Origin: Halalkalibacter urbisdiaboli
GTDB lineage: Bacteria; Bacillota; Bacilli; Bacillales; Bacillaceae_D
Reading direction: 5' to 3'
DNA length: 64,000 bases
NCBI RefSeq assembly: GCF_002156385.1
Contig: NZ_MVJM01000001.1
Span: 762,861-826,860, forward strand
Made by a program: the position numbers and the translations under genes. This document shows positions 41,618-52,540 of the stretch, in pieces. The notes beneath the pieces were generated by a model. The model was not told the origin of the DNA, did no database searches, and saw nothing but the letters and a program-made list of their open reading frames with translations. How positions within the stretch are numbered: the stretch's first letter is position 1; each line of letters starts with the position of its first letter.

Positions 41618-42817
41618 TTATGAATGAATTTGAGCCTCAACGGTATCTGCGATAAGTGTAACTAATAGTTGCATTCCTTTTTCAATCTTTTCCGGAGTGG
41701 AATGCGTATAATTTAACCTCATTGTATTACGTTTAGCTGTTCCAGCATAAAAAGGCTCCCCAGGTACGAACGCAACGCCTCGCTTAACTGCTTCATTTAA
41801 CAATTCTGTTGTGTTGATGCCTTCATCAAGTTCAACCCAAAGAAACATTCCTCCCTTTGGTTTAACAAAGCGAAGGTTCGGTAAGTTTGCTTCCTCAAGA
41901 CAACGAACCATTATCTCCATCCGACTCTGATATACATTTATTAAATTTTGAATATGACCATCTAAATCATAATGACAGCAAAGCTGATAAAGTGCTTGTT
42001 GAGCAAGAGAGTTTGAATGCAAATCATTTGCTTGCTTTGCCTGTGACATCATTCGTATCACTTGATAAGGTCCTGCGATCCAACCAGTCCTTAATGCCGG
42101 TACTGCCGTTTTAGAAAACGTACTAGTATATAAAACATGTGTTCCATCATCAAGTGCCGCAAGTGGTGTATAGGTTTCTTCTTGTAAAAATTGAATCTCA
42201 CCATATGGATCATCTTCAAAAATGACAATATGATGTTTATGTGCAAGATTGACTAGCTGACGTCTTCTTTCTAAAGACCAAACTCGTCCTGCTGGATTAG
42301 AGAACGTTGGTACAACGTAAATGCATTTTGGCTTATGCTCCTTGATTTTCGTTTCTAAATCTTCTGGTAACATCCCATCGTCATCAGAATCAACAGGAAT
42401 TACGGTAGCTTCATATGATTTAAATACTTGTAGTGCTGCTAAATAGGTTGGATCTTCCGTTAAAATAATATCTCCTGGTGTAATCATAATGCGTGCAAAT
42501 AAATCAATCGCCTGTTGGGAACCTGTCGTTATTAATACTTCATCTGGGGAATAGCTATCAATGCCCTTTCTCCCCATTCGGTCTAGAATGACCTCACGTA
42601 ACGGTCGATATCCTGCTGTTTCAGCATACTGCAAAGAACCTTTCCCAGTTGCAAACACTCGTTCAAATGCATCCTTTAATCCATCCATTGGAAATAGCTC
42701 ATCATCAGGTAAACCACCCGCAAATGAGATAACATTACCTTGACCGACAACTTTTAAAATATCACGAACAGCCGAAGACTGAAGATAACGTACACGGTCT
42801 GCAAACCCATATTTCAT
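41618..42817 (-). CDS. Class I/II PLP aminotransferase (LysN/MocR-like)
   Basis: 399 residues. PLP lysine in YTSTFSKTAVPALRTGWIAG; substrate-binding motifs FAGGLPDDELFP, TTGSQQAIDL and CIYVVPTFSNPAGRVWS are those of 2-aminoadipate/aromatic aminotransferases related to the MocR C-terminal domain. No GntR DNA-binding domain is attached. The substrate is unknown. Confidence 0.85.
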   Translation of the reverse strand: MKYGFADRVRYLQSSAVRDILKVVGQGNVISFAGGLPDDELFPMDGLKDAFERVFATGKGSLQYAETAGYRPLREVILDRMGRKGIDSYSPDEVLITTGSQQAIDLFARIMITPGDIILTEDPTYLAALQVFKSYEATVIPVDSDDDGMLPEDLETKIKEHKPKCIYVVPTFSNPAGRVWSLERRRQLVNLAHKHHIVIFEDDPYGEIQFLQEETYTPLAALDDGTHVLYTSTFSKTAVPALRTGWIAGPYQVIRMMSQAKQANDLHSNSLAQQALYQLCCHYDLDGHIQNLINVYQSRMEIMVRCLEEANLPNLRFVKPKGGMFLWVELDEGINTTELLNEAVKRGVAFVPGEPFYAGTAKRNTMRLNYTHSTPEKIEKGMQLLVTLIADTVEAQIHS

Positions 42818-42993
42818 AACCTACACCTCTATTATCTTAAATTTTTGAATATTAGTTCAATACTAACTGATTCCAGTTTAAAGTCAAATACTTTTATTTC
42901 TTACACTCCCTATATTATAGTAAATCTATTCATACAAGTGAACACCCGCTCAGGAAAGCTTTTCTACTATTAAAATTAAAATTCACCAAAAAA

Positions 42994-43021
42994 ACCAAGC
43001 TCAAAATTTCTTGAACTTGGT
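42994..43021 (-). terminator. Terminator of the sensor-kinase operon
   Basis: On the minus strand ACCAAGTTCAA pairs with TTGAGCTTGGT and is followed by TTTTTTT. Confidence 0.8.
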
Positions 43022-43033
43022 GATCGCTCTCCA

Positions 43034-44452
43034 TCATAAAATAGGTAGTCTTAATGAAATGGTTGTTCCTTCTCCTAATGTGGAATCGATACTAATGCTA
43101 CAACGTTGTTTGTAGAAAATTTGCAGTCGATCAATGACATTCTTCATGCCAATTCCTGTAGAATGCCCCTGACCACTCTGAGGTGAATCAGTCTCCTTTT
43201 CGTCAGTTGCTAATAATCGTTTTTGTGTTTCCTCATTCATTCCTACACCATTATCACTTACTTCTATAACTACATACTCCCCGTCTCGAAAAATTCGCAA
43301 CCCGATTTTTGCGCCTTCTACAAGCTCTTCAATACCATGAATAAACGAATTCTCAACAATGGGCTGAAGCGTTAAACAAGGAATCGGTAGTGTTAGGCAG
43401 GACTCTTCTACTTGCAAATCAAACTGTACTCGATCTCCAAAACGTGTTTTCTGAATAAAAAAATAATCCTGTACGATTTTCACTTCGTCCTTTAAAATAA
43501 TCGGTTTATCTATATTTCCTAAATTATAGCGAAGTAAGGATGATGTTGAAATAATTAGTTCATTTGTTCGAGTAGCCCCTTCAAGATACGCCGTTTTCGA
43601 AATCGTATTAAGAGTATTAAAGAGAAAATGTGGGTTAATTTGGTTTTGTAAGCTCCTTAGTTCCATTTCCTTCAATAATTGAGCAAGCCTTGATTTTTCT
43701 TCCATCTCTTGAACTAAATGATGAATGTTTTGCCTCATATGATTAAATGTTTTCGTCAAAAACCAAAGTTCATCCTTTGTTGATACTTGGACATCTTCTC
43801 CTGTAAACGTTCCTTTTGATATTGCTCGCGCTGCTTCGGTTAACCCCTCAATCGTTTTCGTTATTCCATTTGAAAACCAAAATGCGAACAAGGTACTAAA
43901 TAAGATGATAACCGAGAATATTAGTAATCCGATTTTTTTAATATTTGAAATGCTCTCTTTGACCTCAGGAAAGACTTCTTTATACTGATTTAATTCGTCA
44001 TTTATTAACGATAACGTCGTTTCATGAATATATTGGGCGATTTTCTCAGCTTCATTTAGATGATAGGAATATCGGCGAATTTCTCCTTTTTGAATACCTG
44101 ATACGGATTGTTCAGCTTCTTGAAGAAAGCTGGAAATCATTCTTTCATAATTTTTTAAGGGAAGATTTTTATCCTCTTTTGAAATTAAGCCGTGCAATGA
44201 GGTTAGTTCCTCTTTATGTTCTTCATATTGTCGATAATTTTCAGATACCGGCTCTAATGCATAGATGGTTAACGATTGAACAACGCGATTCGTTGACTGA
44301 CTCACTTCGTTTAGCAATAAAAATTGCTCTAGACTATCATCATATAAATCAAAGACTTTTTGATTCCCTTGAAATAATAGCAGTGAAATAGCGATAATCA
44401 AGAATACGATAACAGAAAAATAAATTAGTAATTTAGAGCGTATTTTTATCAT
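43034..44452 (-). CDS. LytS/YesM-type sensor histidine kinase
   Basis: 472 residues. Helices at about 8-27 and 173-193 bound an extracellular helical domain; a HAMP linker (about 194-247) and a His_kinase domain with phospho-acceptor H275 in NQINPHFLFNTLNTI follow, then an ATPase domain (EVSDNGVGM, GIGMKNVIDRL). Such kinases usually pair with an AraC-type response regulator encoded next door; none is present here. Its ATG overlaps the stop of the upstream binding-protein gene by four bases, so the two proteins very likely act together. Confidence 0.88.
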   Translation of the reverse strand: MIKIRSKLLIYFSVIVFLIIAISLLLFQGNQKVFDLYDDSLEQFLLLNEVSQSTNRVVQSLTIYALEPVSENYRQYEEHKEELTSLHGLISKEDKNLPLKNYERMISSFLQEAEQSVSGIQKGEIRRYSYHLNEAEKIAQYIHETTLSLINDELNQYKEVFPEVKESISNIKKIGLLIFSVIILFSTLFAFWFSNGITKTIEGLTEAARAISKGTFTGEDVQVSTKDELWFLTKTFNHMRQNIHHLVQEMEEKSRLAQLLKEMELRSLQNQINPHFLFNTLNTISKTAYLEGATRTNELIISTSSLLRYNLGNIDKPIILKDEVKIVQDYFFIQKTRFGDRVQFDLQVEESCLTLPIPCLTLQPIVENSFIHGIEELVEGAKIGLRIFRDGEYVVIEVSDNGVGMNEETQKRLLATDEKETDSPQSGQGHSTGIGMKNVIDRLQIFYKQRCSISIDSTLGEGTTISLRLPIL

Positions 44453-45444
44453 CGGCTTTCACCATTTAGTTCCTGTTGAATATCTGATTTTCTGATGATA
44501 TTTGTCCTTGTATAATTTATCTCCACCACCGTTTTCCCTTGTAATACATCTAAAACCAACTCCATCCCCCTTTTCCCCATTTCAAAAGGCTCTTGAGCAA
44601 CGACTGCATGAATTTCGCCAGCTTGGAGCAATTCTATTGTTTGTGGTAATACGTCAAAAGCAATAATATAAATATCATCTTTCTTACCAAAACGTTCAAT
44701 TGCTGCCTGAATGCCTAACCCATCAAGTGCACTCGTACCAAAAAAGGCTGTAATTTCCTCATATTCGGTTAAAATTTTATTCGTCTTTTCCTCTGCCTCA
44801 ATTCTTGTAATATTTGACTCCTCTATTGCTACAATGCTTATACCTTTATATGTTGCTGTTGCATCTTTAAAACCCTGTACGCGTTGCTGCATATGAGAGG
44901 AAGTAAGACTCCCTGTAATAATACCAACAACCGCTTGTCCATTTGTGTCTTGAGCTAAAGCTTTCCCCGCTTCCCATCCTGATAAGTAATTATCAGTACC
45001 AACATATGCACTCCGTTTACTCTTTGGCGCATCTGCATCAATCGTAATAACAGGTATTCCTTTATTTACAGCTTTATCAATTAACGGAGTGAATTCATCC
45101 TCATTTAATGCTTGAACTACGATCCCATCGACCTGCGCAGCGATCGCCATATCCATAATTTTCATTTGTTCATCAAGATTTGAGCGTTGTGGCCCTCTAT
45201 ACTCAACAAGAAGTTTAGTTGATTTCTCTAATTCTCTTGCCCCCTGTTCCATCAATCTCCAATAGTCATTGTCTACTTCCTCTGAGATTAATACAACATG
45301 GTAGTCTTTTAATTCTTGATTCGGCTCTGAGATAGACGGGGGTAATAAAAGCGTTTTCATTAATAATTGAAATAATAAAATCAAGACAAGTATACTTGTA
45401 AATACAGTAAAGACATAAAAAGGCACGGTTCTTTTTCTTTGCAC
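44449..45444 (-). CDS. Membrane-anchored periplasmic-binding-protein-like sugar sensor
   Basis: 331 residues. One uncleaved N-terminal helix (PFYVFTVFTSILVLILLFQLL) and then a RbsB-type substrate-binding domain (Peripla_BP_4) with QVDGIVVQALNEDEFTPLID, GIPVITIDADAPKSKRSAYV and the hinge strands. It has no lipobox and no transporter genes nearby. Coupling to the kinase suggests it presents a bound sugar to the sensor domain. Start GTG at 45444 after GGGAGGT. Confidence 0.82.
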   Translation of the reverse strand: MQRKRTVPFYVFTVFTSILVLILLFQLLMKTLLLPPSISEPNQELKDYHVVLISEEVDNDYWRLMEQGARELEKSTKLLVEYRGPQRSNLDEQMKIMDMAIAAQVDGIVVQALNEDEFTPLIDKAVNKGIPVITIDADAPKSKRSAYVGTDNYLSGWEAGKALAQDTNGQAVVGIITGSLTSSHMQQRVQGFKDATATYKGISIVAIEESNITRIEAEEKTNKILTEYEEITAFFGTSALDGLGIQAAIERFGKKDDIYIIAFDVLPQTIELLQAGEIHAVVAQEPFEMGKRGMELVLDVLQGKTVVEINYTRTNIIRKSDIQQELNGESR

Positions 45445-45609
45445 TGTCTAACCTCCCAAATGAAGACTATCCAAAATAAAAGGACGACAATCTCCTTTAT
45501 GCTGTCATATTCCCTTATGTTATTATACTTTGAGTACACATAAATGCAATGACTTAGAGGCTGTTCTATATTTTGGGTTGGTTTTACAAAATTCTCTTTA
45601 AACAGAAAG

Positions 45610-45644
45610 AAAACAAGCACTCACAAATTGATTGCGCTTGTTTT
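45610..45644 (-). terminator. Terminator of spoVR
   Basis: On the minus strand AAAACAAGC pairs with GCTTGTTTT followed by CTTTC. Confidence 0.75.
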
Positions 45645-45658
45645 CCATTCAATATTGT

Positions 45659-47071
45659 CTATAGATATTTTCTGTGAACCTTTTTTCCATCATATATAAA
45701 ATCAATCTTCTTTTCATTTATCGTCGTTTCTAAATGAACAGGTCGCCCCCAAAGCTGATAAATATATGGAACAACCTTCTCAAGGTAACTTATATCAAGC
45801 TCTGTACCTTCATAGGCATGAGTAATGTATAGTTCTCCATTTTTTAAATAATCACCATCCGTTACAACTAAATATGGAAAGCCTCCATTCACTCGTGATT
45901 GGGCAAGTTGGTCGCGAATATGTTCCCATTCTTTATCTACGACCTTATAATCCGGCCCTTGCTTCTGGAATAAATACATATCCTCACGCATAACTAAATC
46001 CTTCGTCATATAGTTACGAATAAAAGAAATATCAGATTCAATTTCACGAACTTCAAATAGTTTTTCTCGGCCACTTCCCGGCTTAATTCCTTGGCGCTCT
46101 TGCATCTCTTCTGATGGGTTATTATAACGCTCTTCAATATCTTCAAAAATTTTCAATCCAAGATAGTATGGATTAATTGACGTTTTCGATGGCTGAACTA
46201 CTCCTGCATTAAGCTTGGCAAATTCTATCGTTTCCTCACTTGTTAAGTCCATTTCACGAAGAATTCTCGCATGCCAATATGAAGCCCATCCCTCATTCAT
46301 AATCTTCGTTTCTAGTTGTGGCCAAAAGTAAAGCATCTCTTCTCTCATCATCGTTAAAATATCTCTTTGCCAAGGTTCTAGCTCTCGGCTGTATTCCTCA
46401 ATAAATAAAAGCAGATCCTTTTCGGGATTCGGAGGGAATTTTTTCTTTTTCTTTATATTTTCTTCCTTTTTAGGCTTACTATCTAAATCCCATAAATCTT
46501 CATACTCTCCAACCCGATTAACTCTCACCTCTTCTTCCTCATCTTCCATACTCCAGGCAAGTTTCGGCCTTAGTAAGCTTGGATCTATATGCTCCTGAAT
46601 CGCAAGTACTGCGTCTAGAAATCCTTCCACCTCTTCCTTCCCATACACATGTTCATAATGAGCGATTCGTTCTGCCGTTGCACTCATGCTTTCAACCATA
46701 TCCCTGCGCGTATTGGAAAACCTAACATTGTTTTTAAAGAAATCACAATGAGCGAGAACGTGGGCTACTATTAATTTATTTTGAATTAACGAATTGCTAT
46801 CAAGTAAAAATGCATAACATGGGTCTGAATTGATAACAAGTTCATAAATTTTACTGAGACCTAAATCATATTGTAATTTCATCTTATGAAACTGTTTTCC
46901 AAAGGACCAATGACTATAACGTGTCGGCATTCCATACGCTCCAAAGGTATAAATAATATCTGCTGGACATATTTCATAGCGCATCTCATAAAAATCGAGT
47001 CCGAACCCTTCGGCAATTTCCGTAATTTCACCGATTGATCGCTCTAATTGCTTCCATTGATCTGTCGACAT
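45659..47071 (-). CDS. spoVR: Stage V sporulation protein R
   Basis: 470 residues, the usual length for SpoVR, a protein involved in spore cortex formation in B. subtilis. Motifs include [55 protein letters not shown] and [18 protein letters not shown]. The ATG at 47071 has AAGGAGGGG upstream and is preferred to the open-frame start at 47113. It has its own terminator. Confidence 0.95.
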   Translation of the reverse strand: MSTDQWKQLERSIGEITEIAEGFGLDFYEMRYEICPADIIYTFGAYGMPTRYSHWSFGKQFHKMKLQYDLGLSKIYELVINSDPCYAFLLDSNSLIQNKLIVAHVLAHCDFFKNNVRFSNTRRDMVESMSATAERIAHYEHVYGKEEVEGFLDAVLAIQEHIDPSLLRPKLAWSMEDEEEEVRVNRVGEYEDLWDLDSKPKKEENIKKKKKFPPNPEKDLLLFIEEYSRELEPWQRDILTMMREEMLYFWPQLETKIMNEGWASYWHARILREMDLTSEETIEFAKLNAGVVQPSKTSINPYYLGLKIFEDIEERYNNPSEEMQERQGIKPGSGREKLFEVREIESDISFIRNYMTKDLVMREDMYLFQKQGPDYKVVDKEWEHIRDQLAQSRVNGGFPYLVVTDGDYLKNGELYITHAYEGTELDISYLEKVVPYIYQLWGRPVHLETTINEKKIDFIYDGKKVHRKYL

Positions 47072-47133
47072 CGAAACCCCTCCTTGAACCTGCTTATTAC
47101 ACTTTATGTACAAAAGCGATGATTCATGAGCAA

Positions 47134-47174
47134 AAGGGTCGCTCCAAAGATTGATTTCCTTAAGAGCGACCCTT
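47134..47174 (-). terminator. Terminator of the gal/pgcA cluster after galT
   Basis: An 11-bp stem AAGGGTCGCTC / GAGCGACCCTT lies between the galT stop and spoVR, so spoVR is probably transcribed separately. Confidence 0.7.
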
Positions 47175-47181
47175 AAAAGTT

Positions 47182-48705
47182 CTATTTATTTATAGACTCC
47201 ATAAAACGTTTAAACGCCATTTCCCCTTCAAGGTTACGCTTGAAGACACCTGCATGTTCAAGAATTTCTGCAAATACTTGACCAACCTCATCGCGCAAAA
47301 TTTTTAAGACGTTGTCACAAGTCATTTCTGGATGACTTTCTTTTACTTGCAATGCCCAACTGAGGTGTTTAGCAATCTCCTCATTAGAAGAAATCTGCTC
47401 CTCTGCATTAGACTTAAGAAGTACATTAGCAAGCTCTTTCAATTCTGTTTGCAACCGCCCAGGTAACACAGCTAAACCCATAACTTCAATTAGTCCGATA
47501 TTTTCTTTCTTAATATGGTGTACTTCTGCATGTGGATGAAATAATCCATCCGGATGTTCATCCGTTGTTCGATTGTTTCGTAAAACTAAATCAAGCTCAA
47601 ATAATTCACCACGACGCCTCGCAATCGGCGTTATCGTATTATGTGGTGTCTCATCCGTGAAAGCGTGAATTTGCACAGAACGATCCTCGTAATTCTTCCA
47701 TTTTTCTAGAATCATATTAGCAGCTTCAATGAGTTCTTCCTGTGACGTACCTTGAAGACGGACTACAGACATTGGCCATTTTACAATACCAGCCTTGACT
47801 TTCGGGAATAATTTAAGTTCAAACTGCTTTTCAATTGGCGCCTTGGCCATTGGAAAATCGTGACTTCCACCTTGAAAATGGTCATGACTTAAAATCGAAC
47901 CACCTACGATAGGTAAATCTGCGTTCGAGCCGAGAAAATAATGTGGAAACTGTTCTACAAATTGAAGCAATCTTGCAAACGTCTTACGAGAAATCTTCAT
48001 CGGCTTGTGCTCTCCTAAAAAGACAATAGCGTGTTCATTATAATAAACATATGGAGAGAACTGTAAATACCATTGCTCTTGCGTCAATGTCAAAGGAATC
48101 ACCCGAAGGTTTTGACGTGCTGGATGATTGACTCTTCCTTCATATCCAACATTTTCTTTACATAGTAGGCATTCGGGATAATAACTTGATTTTAAATTCT
48201 TAGCAGCTGCAATCGCCTTCGGATCCTTCTCAGGCTTGGAGAGATTAATTGTAATTTCAAAATCTCCATAATCTGTCGGCGCATACCAATGTTCATTTTT
48301 TGCAATTCTATCTGTACGAATATAATGCACATTTTTGGAAAATTCATAAAATGCTTTTGTTGCTTCCTTTGGGCTTTCTTTATCATATTTATGATAAAAT
48401 GCTTGAATCACTTCAGATGGTCTTCCCGTCAAACACCCCATAATTTTTGTATCAAGCAAATCATGATAGGTTACAGTATCCTCTTCAAGACGCCCATTTG
48501 CTCCAGCCCATTCCATTATCTTTTCTAATATCTCGACTGGTGTCTCAAGCTTTTCATTCTTTGCCTCTACAACTTCAGGTTCATCAAGCTGCAACACTTG
48601 TAATAATTGATTTCTACTATACTCTAAGTCCCAAGGTGAAATAAGCTCTTTTTGTAATCCATATTGCAGGAGCCGTTCAATTTGTTCATGAATGTTTACA
48701 CCCAT
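47182..48705 (-). CDS. galT: UDP-glucose-hexose-1-phosphate uridylyltransferase (Firmicutes type)
   Basis: 507-residue enzyme of the Leloir pathway that swaps UMP between UDP-glucose and galactose-1-phosphate. This is the long GalT class of Firmicutes: motifs [35 protein letters not shown] (nucleophile region) and [15 protein letters not shown] are clear. The ATG at 48705 follows AAGGATG by six bases and is preferred to the start at 48714. It is one of three gal genes in the cluster. Confidence 0.92.
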   Translation of the reverse strand: MGVNIHEQIERLLQYGLQKELISPWDLEYSRNQLLQVLQLDEPEVVEAKNEKLETPVEILEKIMEWAGANGRLEEDTVTYHDLLDTKIMGCLTGRPSEVIQAFYHKYDKESPKEATKAFYEFSKNVHYIRTDRIAKNEHWYAPTDYGDFEITINLSKPEKDPKAIAAAKNLKSSYYPECLLCKENVGYEGRVNHPARQNLRVIPLTLTQEQWYLQFSPYVYYNEHAIVFLGEHKPMKISRKTFARLLQFVEQFPHYFLGSNADLPIVGGSILSHDHFQGGSHDFPMAKAPIEKQFELKLFPKVKAGIVKWPMSVVRLQGTSQEELIEAANMILEKWKNYEDRSVQIHAFTDETPHNTITPIARRRGELFELDLVLRNNRTTDEHPDGLFHPHAEVHHIKKENIGLIEVMGLAVLPGRLQTELKELANVLLKSNAEEQISSNEEIAKHLSWALQVKESHPEMTCDNVLKILRDEVGQVFAEILEHAGVFKRNLEGEMAFKRFMESINK

Positions 48706-48827
48706 GCAAGACATCCTTTCTTCCCTATTCTCCCAAGTTGGGGGGCTTTTCTTACTTCTATCTTACATGATTTCTTAAAGTTAGTAAATTAATTTAATAA
48801 AGTTTTGTTTCTTTCTTCATTTGTAAA

Positions 48828-48864
48828 AGAGGTGTTCAACAGTTGCTCTGTTGAAAACACCTCT
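48828..48864 (-). terminator. Terminator of pgcA
   Basis: On the minus strand AGAGGTGTTTTCAACAG pairs with CTGTTGAACACCTCT, followed by TTTT. Confidence 0.85.
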
Positions 48865-48876
48865 AAAAAATTTTCT

Positions 48877-50613
48877 TTATGTTAATTGCTGGACTTGATT
48901 CATCACTGCATCTTTTAACGACTCAAGTGCTAGCTTACTTCCTTCATATGTTTCTTTATTTACACCAAAATAGAACTTAACTTTCGGTTCTGTCCCAGAT
49001 GGGCGTATACAAAACCATGAACCATCCTCAAGCTTATACTTTAATACATTTGATTTTGGAAGTTGAATCTCTATTCTTTCCCCCGTAAGAAGGTTATGAG
49101 CCTCGCTAGATTTATAATCTTCCACCTCGACAATACGTGTATCATTTAATGTAGCCGGAGGATCTGCTCTAAAAGAGGTTAAAATGCTGTTAATCTTTTC
49201 AACACCTGCTTTTCCCTTTAGAGTTAACGATTCTAATCCTTCAAAATAATAACCATACTTGTCAAATAGCTCAAGTAATCCATCATAAAGGTTCATATTT
49301 CTTGATTTATAATAAGCAGCAAGCTCGGCAGCAAATAAACAAGCTTGGACAGCATCCTTATCGCGGACAAAGTCGCCAATTAAGTAGCCATAGCTTTCTT
49401 CATAACCAAATAAGAATGTATTCTCTCCAGATTGTTCATATTGCTTCATCTTTTCACCGATAAATTTAAAGCCTGTTAACGTATCGACTGTCATTAAATC
49501 AAATTGATTAGCAATTGCTCGACCAATTTCAGACGTAACAATTGTCTTTAAGACTACACCATTTTCAGGTAGCGCATGTTGCTGTTGCTTTTGTGTTAAT
49601 AAATAATCAAGCATAAGCGCCCCCGTTTGATTACCTGTAAGCACGACATACTGCCCATCGCGGTTCCTTACTGCTACACCAACACGATCAGCATCCGGAT
49701 CCGTCGCAAGTAACACATCCGCATTTTCTCTTTCTCCATATTCAATGGCAAGTTTAAATGCTGCATGTTCTTCAGGATTAGGAGAAGATACCGTTGAAAA
49801 ATCGGGATCAGGTAGTTCTTGCTCAGCAACGACCGTGACGTTAGTGAAGCCAACACTTTCAAGTACTCTTCTTACCGGAACATTCGCTGTACCGTGTAAA
49901 GGTGTAAAAATAATCTTCACGTCTTTCCCTTGCTGTTTCACTAAATCTGGTTGTACAAGAATCGTTTGAAGTTTTTCATTATACGCCTCATCAATTTCTT
50001 CTGAAATAATTTGTAATAAGCGTTCACTTTTTAGCTCATTCTCATCACCAATCTCAATACGGAGCTCGTCTTCTATACTATTTACATATTGAATCAGCTC
50101 TTCGGCTGGTTCGGGAGGAAGCTGTCCTCCATCAGGTCCATACACTTTAAAGCCGTTATATTCAGGAGGATTATGGCTTGCTGTAATAACAATTCCTGCA
50201 AACGCGTTTAAATGCCGTACTGCATATGAAAGTTCTGGTGTCGGTCGCAAATCATGGAATAAGTATGTTCTTATACCATGTTTACCGAGAGTTAAAGCTG
50301 ATTGCATCGCAAATTCAGGGGATTTATGTCGGGAGTCAAACGCAATTGCAACACCTCTTGCCTTCGCATCTTCTCCTTGTGCTTCAATATAATGTGCCAA
50401 GCCCTCAGCGGCACGACGAATCGTATAAGTATTCATTCGGTTGGTTCCTGGCCCAATTTCTCCACGCATGCCACCAGTACCAAATTCTAAATTTTTATAG
50501 AAACAATCTTCAATTTGCTGATCATTTCCTTTTATTCTCTGCAAAGCCTCTTTTAATTCAGGTTCTAACGCACTATATGTATCCCATTTTTCATATAACT
50601 CTTTCCAACCCAT
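48877..50613 (-). CDS. pgcA: Alpha-phosphoglucomutase PgcA
   Basis: 578 residues. The active serine is in [20 protein letters not shown]; metal site DPDADRVG, sugar loop GYEESYGYL and phosphate loop [12 protein letters not shown] follow in order. It interconverts glucose-6-phosphate and glucose-1-phosphate, which links the galactose pathway, the glycogen genes at 60-64 kb and cell-wall or teichoic acid glycosylation. The ribosome-binding site is GGAGGAG. Confidence 0.93.
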   Translation of the reverse strand: MGWKELYEKWDTYSALEPELKEALQRIKGNDQQIEDCFYKNLEFGTGGMRGEIGPGTNRMNTYTIRRAAEGLAHYIEAQGEDAKARGVAIAFDSRHKSPEFAMQSALTLGKHGIRTYLFHDLRPTPELSYAVRHLNAFAGIVITASHNPPEYNGFKVYGPDGGQLPPEPAEELIQYVNSIEDELRIEIGDENELKSERLLQIISEEIDEAYNEKLQTILVQPDLVKQQGKDVKIIFTPLHGTANVPVRRVLESVGFTNVTVVAEQELPDPDFSTVSSPNPEEHAAFKLAIEYGERENADVLLATDPDADRVGVAVRNRDGQYVVLTGNQTGALMLDYLLTQKQQQHALPENGVVLKTIVTSEIGRAIANQFDLMTVDTLTGFKFIGEKMKQYEQSGENTFLFGYEESYGYLIGDFVRDKDAVQACLFAAELAAYYKSRNMNLYDGLLELFDKYGYYFEGLESLTLKGKAGVEKINSILTSFRADPPATLNDTRIVEVEDYKSSEAHNLLTGERIEIQLPKSNVLKYKLEDGSWFCIRPSGTEPKVKFYFGVNKETYEGSKLALESLKDAVMNQVQQLT

Positions 50614-50702
50614 TTAATCTCCTCCTACCAGCCTCAATTTTCTATTATTAATTCTACTTTTAGTCAGTAAAACCTTTTCATTTTACGCAACAATTACAAC
50701 AT

Positions 50703-52367
50703 TCATGACAAATTGCTATCAACAATCGCTTTTTTAGCAAAATATAATTCCTTATTTAGCTCTTCTTCATGCTTCGCTGTTGCTTCTTCACTCCACTCAA
50801 ATAAATCTCTCAAATACCGGGTAATTGGTTCCTGCCATCTTTCAACCCAAGAAATGTTAAACAGAATAGCCCCAGTACGTCGATGGAAAAAATCGAGTGG
50901 CGTAACAACCATTTCTTCTTCAATTCCATACCTTAATTCCGCAAATAGAGAAGTCGGGAGATGAAAAGCTTCAGATTGTCGTTTACTCGTTTTCATTCTA
51001 GCAAATATTTTAGACACATTAGAGCCATAGCGTTGTACTAGTTCCTTCGCTCGTTTTTCTTCTAACCCAAGCGCAAGGCCTTCACCGATTTTTTGATGTT
51101 GAAATGCTTCAAAGCCTTCAGCACCACCAACATGACCTCCGGATAACGTAATTGAATCGGTTTCACATCCTTTTTTATTACCAAAATCCTTTGCCATTAT
51201 ATCAACGACACGTTCAGCCATTTTGCGGTAGCCTGTTAATTTCCCTCCAGCAATGGAGATTAATCCAGACTCAGAAATGAAGACTTCATCTTTTCTGGAA
51301 ATTTCCGATTCCTTCTTCCCTTGCTCATAAATGAGTGGTCGTAGCCCAGCCCAACTTGATTCAATATCTTCAGACGTTAAATGAAGCGATGGGAACATGT
51401 CATTAACTGAACTAAGGATATACTCTTGGTCAGCAACTGTCATACGCGGATGAGCAATATCCCCTTCAAAAAACGTATCAGTTGTCCCTACATACGTTTT
51501 TCCCTCTCTAGGAATGGCAAACATCATTCTTCCATCTTTCCCAACATCAAAATAAACAGCCTGTTGTAGAGGGAACCTTGCGTGATCAAATACAAGATGA
51601 ACCCCTTTTGAAAGTTTTATTTGCTTTCCTTGTTTTGAACGGTCTTGTTCTCTAAGAGTATCCACCCAGGGGCCAGCAGCATTTACTATTTTTTTCGCAT
51701 ACAGCTTATAAGCTTCCCCACTAAGCTGATCAACAACGATAACCCCAACTGTTCGTCCGTCCTTATAAAGAAAGGACTCAACCTTCATGTAGCTAACTGC
51801 CTTCGCCCCATGACGTACAGCTTCCTTCAAAATTTCTAAGGTTAATCTTGCATCGTCAGTTCGATACTCTACATACAGCCCACCTCCCTTTAACTTATCT
51901 TGTCTTAAGAGGGGCTCCTTTTCGAGTGTCTTTTTTTTATTTAACATATATCGTCGTTCTTCCTTGCGAACATCTGCTAAATTATCGTACATTCGTAACC
52001 CAACAGAAGTAGAGAGCTTACCAAACGTCCCATTTTTATAAATAGGTAACAGCATCCACTGAGGAGTTATCACATGGGGGGCATTTTCATGAACGATCGC
52101 CCGTTCTTTTCCTACTTCAGCGACTAACTTTACCTCAAACTGTTTCAAATATCTTAAGCCACCATGAATAAGTTTCGTTGAGCGACTCGATGCTCCAGCT
52201 GCAAAATCTTGCATTTCCACAAGTCCAGTTTTCAAGCCACGGGTTTGTGCATCTAAAGCAATCCCTGCTCCTGTAATCCCTCCACCAATAATTAGTACAT
52301 CCAATTCACTTGACTGCAATGACTGAATATAATTGCTTCTTAATTCGCTTGAAAACGTATGAGCCAT
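50703..52367 (-). CDS. glpD: Glycerol-3-phosphate dehydrogenase
   Basis: Around 554 residues. FAD-binding motif DVLIIGGGITGAGIALDAQTRG, then FAAGASSRSTKLIHGGLRYL and a C-terminal DAO domain. It oxidises glycerol-3-phosphate to dihydroxyacetone phosphate at the membrane and feeds electrons to menaquinone. The sequence matches B. subtilis GlpD across its length. The ATG at 52367 has GGAG nine bases upstream; an ATG two codons earlier is also possible. Its leader carries a terminator hairpin (52408-52439) suited to GlpP antitermination. Confidence 0.93.
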   Translation of the reverse strand: MAHTFSSELRSNYIQSLQSSELDVLIIGGGITGAGIALDAQTRGLKTGLVEMQDFAAGASSRSTKLIHGGLRYLKQFEVKLVAEVGKERAIVHENAPHVITPQWMLLPIYKNGTFGKLSTSVGLRMYDNLADVRKEERRYMLNKKKTLEKEPLLRQDKLKGGGLYVEYRTDDARLTLEILKEAVRHGAKAVSYMKVESFLYKDGRTVGVIVVDQLSGEAYKLYAKKIVNAAGPWVDTLREQDRSKQGKQIKLSKGVHLVFDHARFPLQQAVYFDVGKDGRMMFAIPREGKTYVGTTDTFFEGDIAHPRMTVADQEYILSSVNDMFPSLHLTSEDIESSWAGLRPLIYEQGKKESEISRKDEVFISESGLISIAGGKLTGYRKMAERVVDIMAKDFGNKKGCETDSITLSGGHVGGAEGFEAFQHQKIGEGLALGLEEKRAKELVQRYGSNVSKIFARMKTSKRQSEAFHLPTSLFAELRYGIEEEMVVTPLDFFHRRTGAILFNISWVERWQEPITRYLRDLFEWSEEATAKHEEELNKELYFAKKAIVDSNLS

Positions 52368-52407
52368 CCCCATTCACTCCTATCTATAAACACATTTAAA
52401 CAAAGAA

Positions 52408-52439
52408 AGACTACAACACCTTACTGGCTGCTGCAGTCC
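52408..52439 (-). promoter_or_regulatory. Leader terminator of glpD (likely GlpP antitermination site)
   Basis: On the minus strand GGACTGCAGCA pairs with TGTTGTAGTCT (three G-T pairs) and is followed by TTCTTTGTTT. It lies between the glpD promoter and its ribosome-binding site. In B. subtilis glpD is controlled by GlpP-dependent antitermination at an inverted repeat in the leader, and this fits the same layout. Confidence 0.7.
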
Positions 52440-52472
52440 GTTCTTATTCTCCGCTCACATATAGCTTCCTTT

Positions 52473-52478
52473 ATTATA
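52473..52478 (-). promoter_or_regulatory. -10 box of the glpD promoter
   Basis: TATAAT on the minus strand. Seventeen bases upstream is TTTTCA, a weak -35. Transcripts would begin about 25 bases before the leader terminator. Confidence 0.5.
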
Positions 52479-52540
52479 ACGGAGTCTAGAGAGAATGAAA
52501 AGATATCCCTAACCAAAATTTTCAAGTACACTTTGGTAAA

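Noticed and set aside
50226-50651. 141-codon plus-strand open frame within pgcA
   Set aside because: It is antisense to the conserved catalytic part of pgcA and has no ribosome-binding site or family resemblance.
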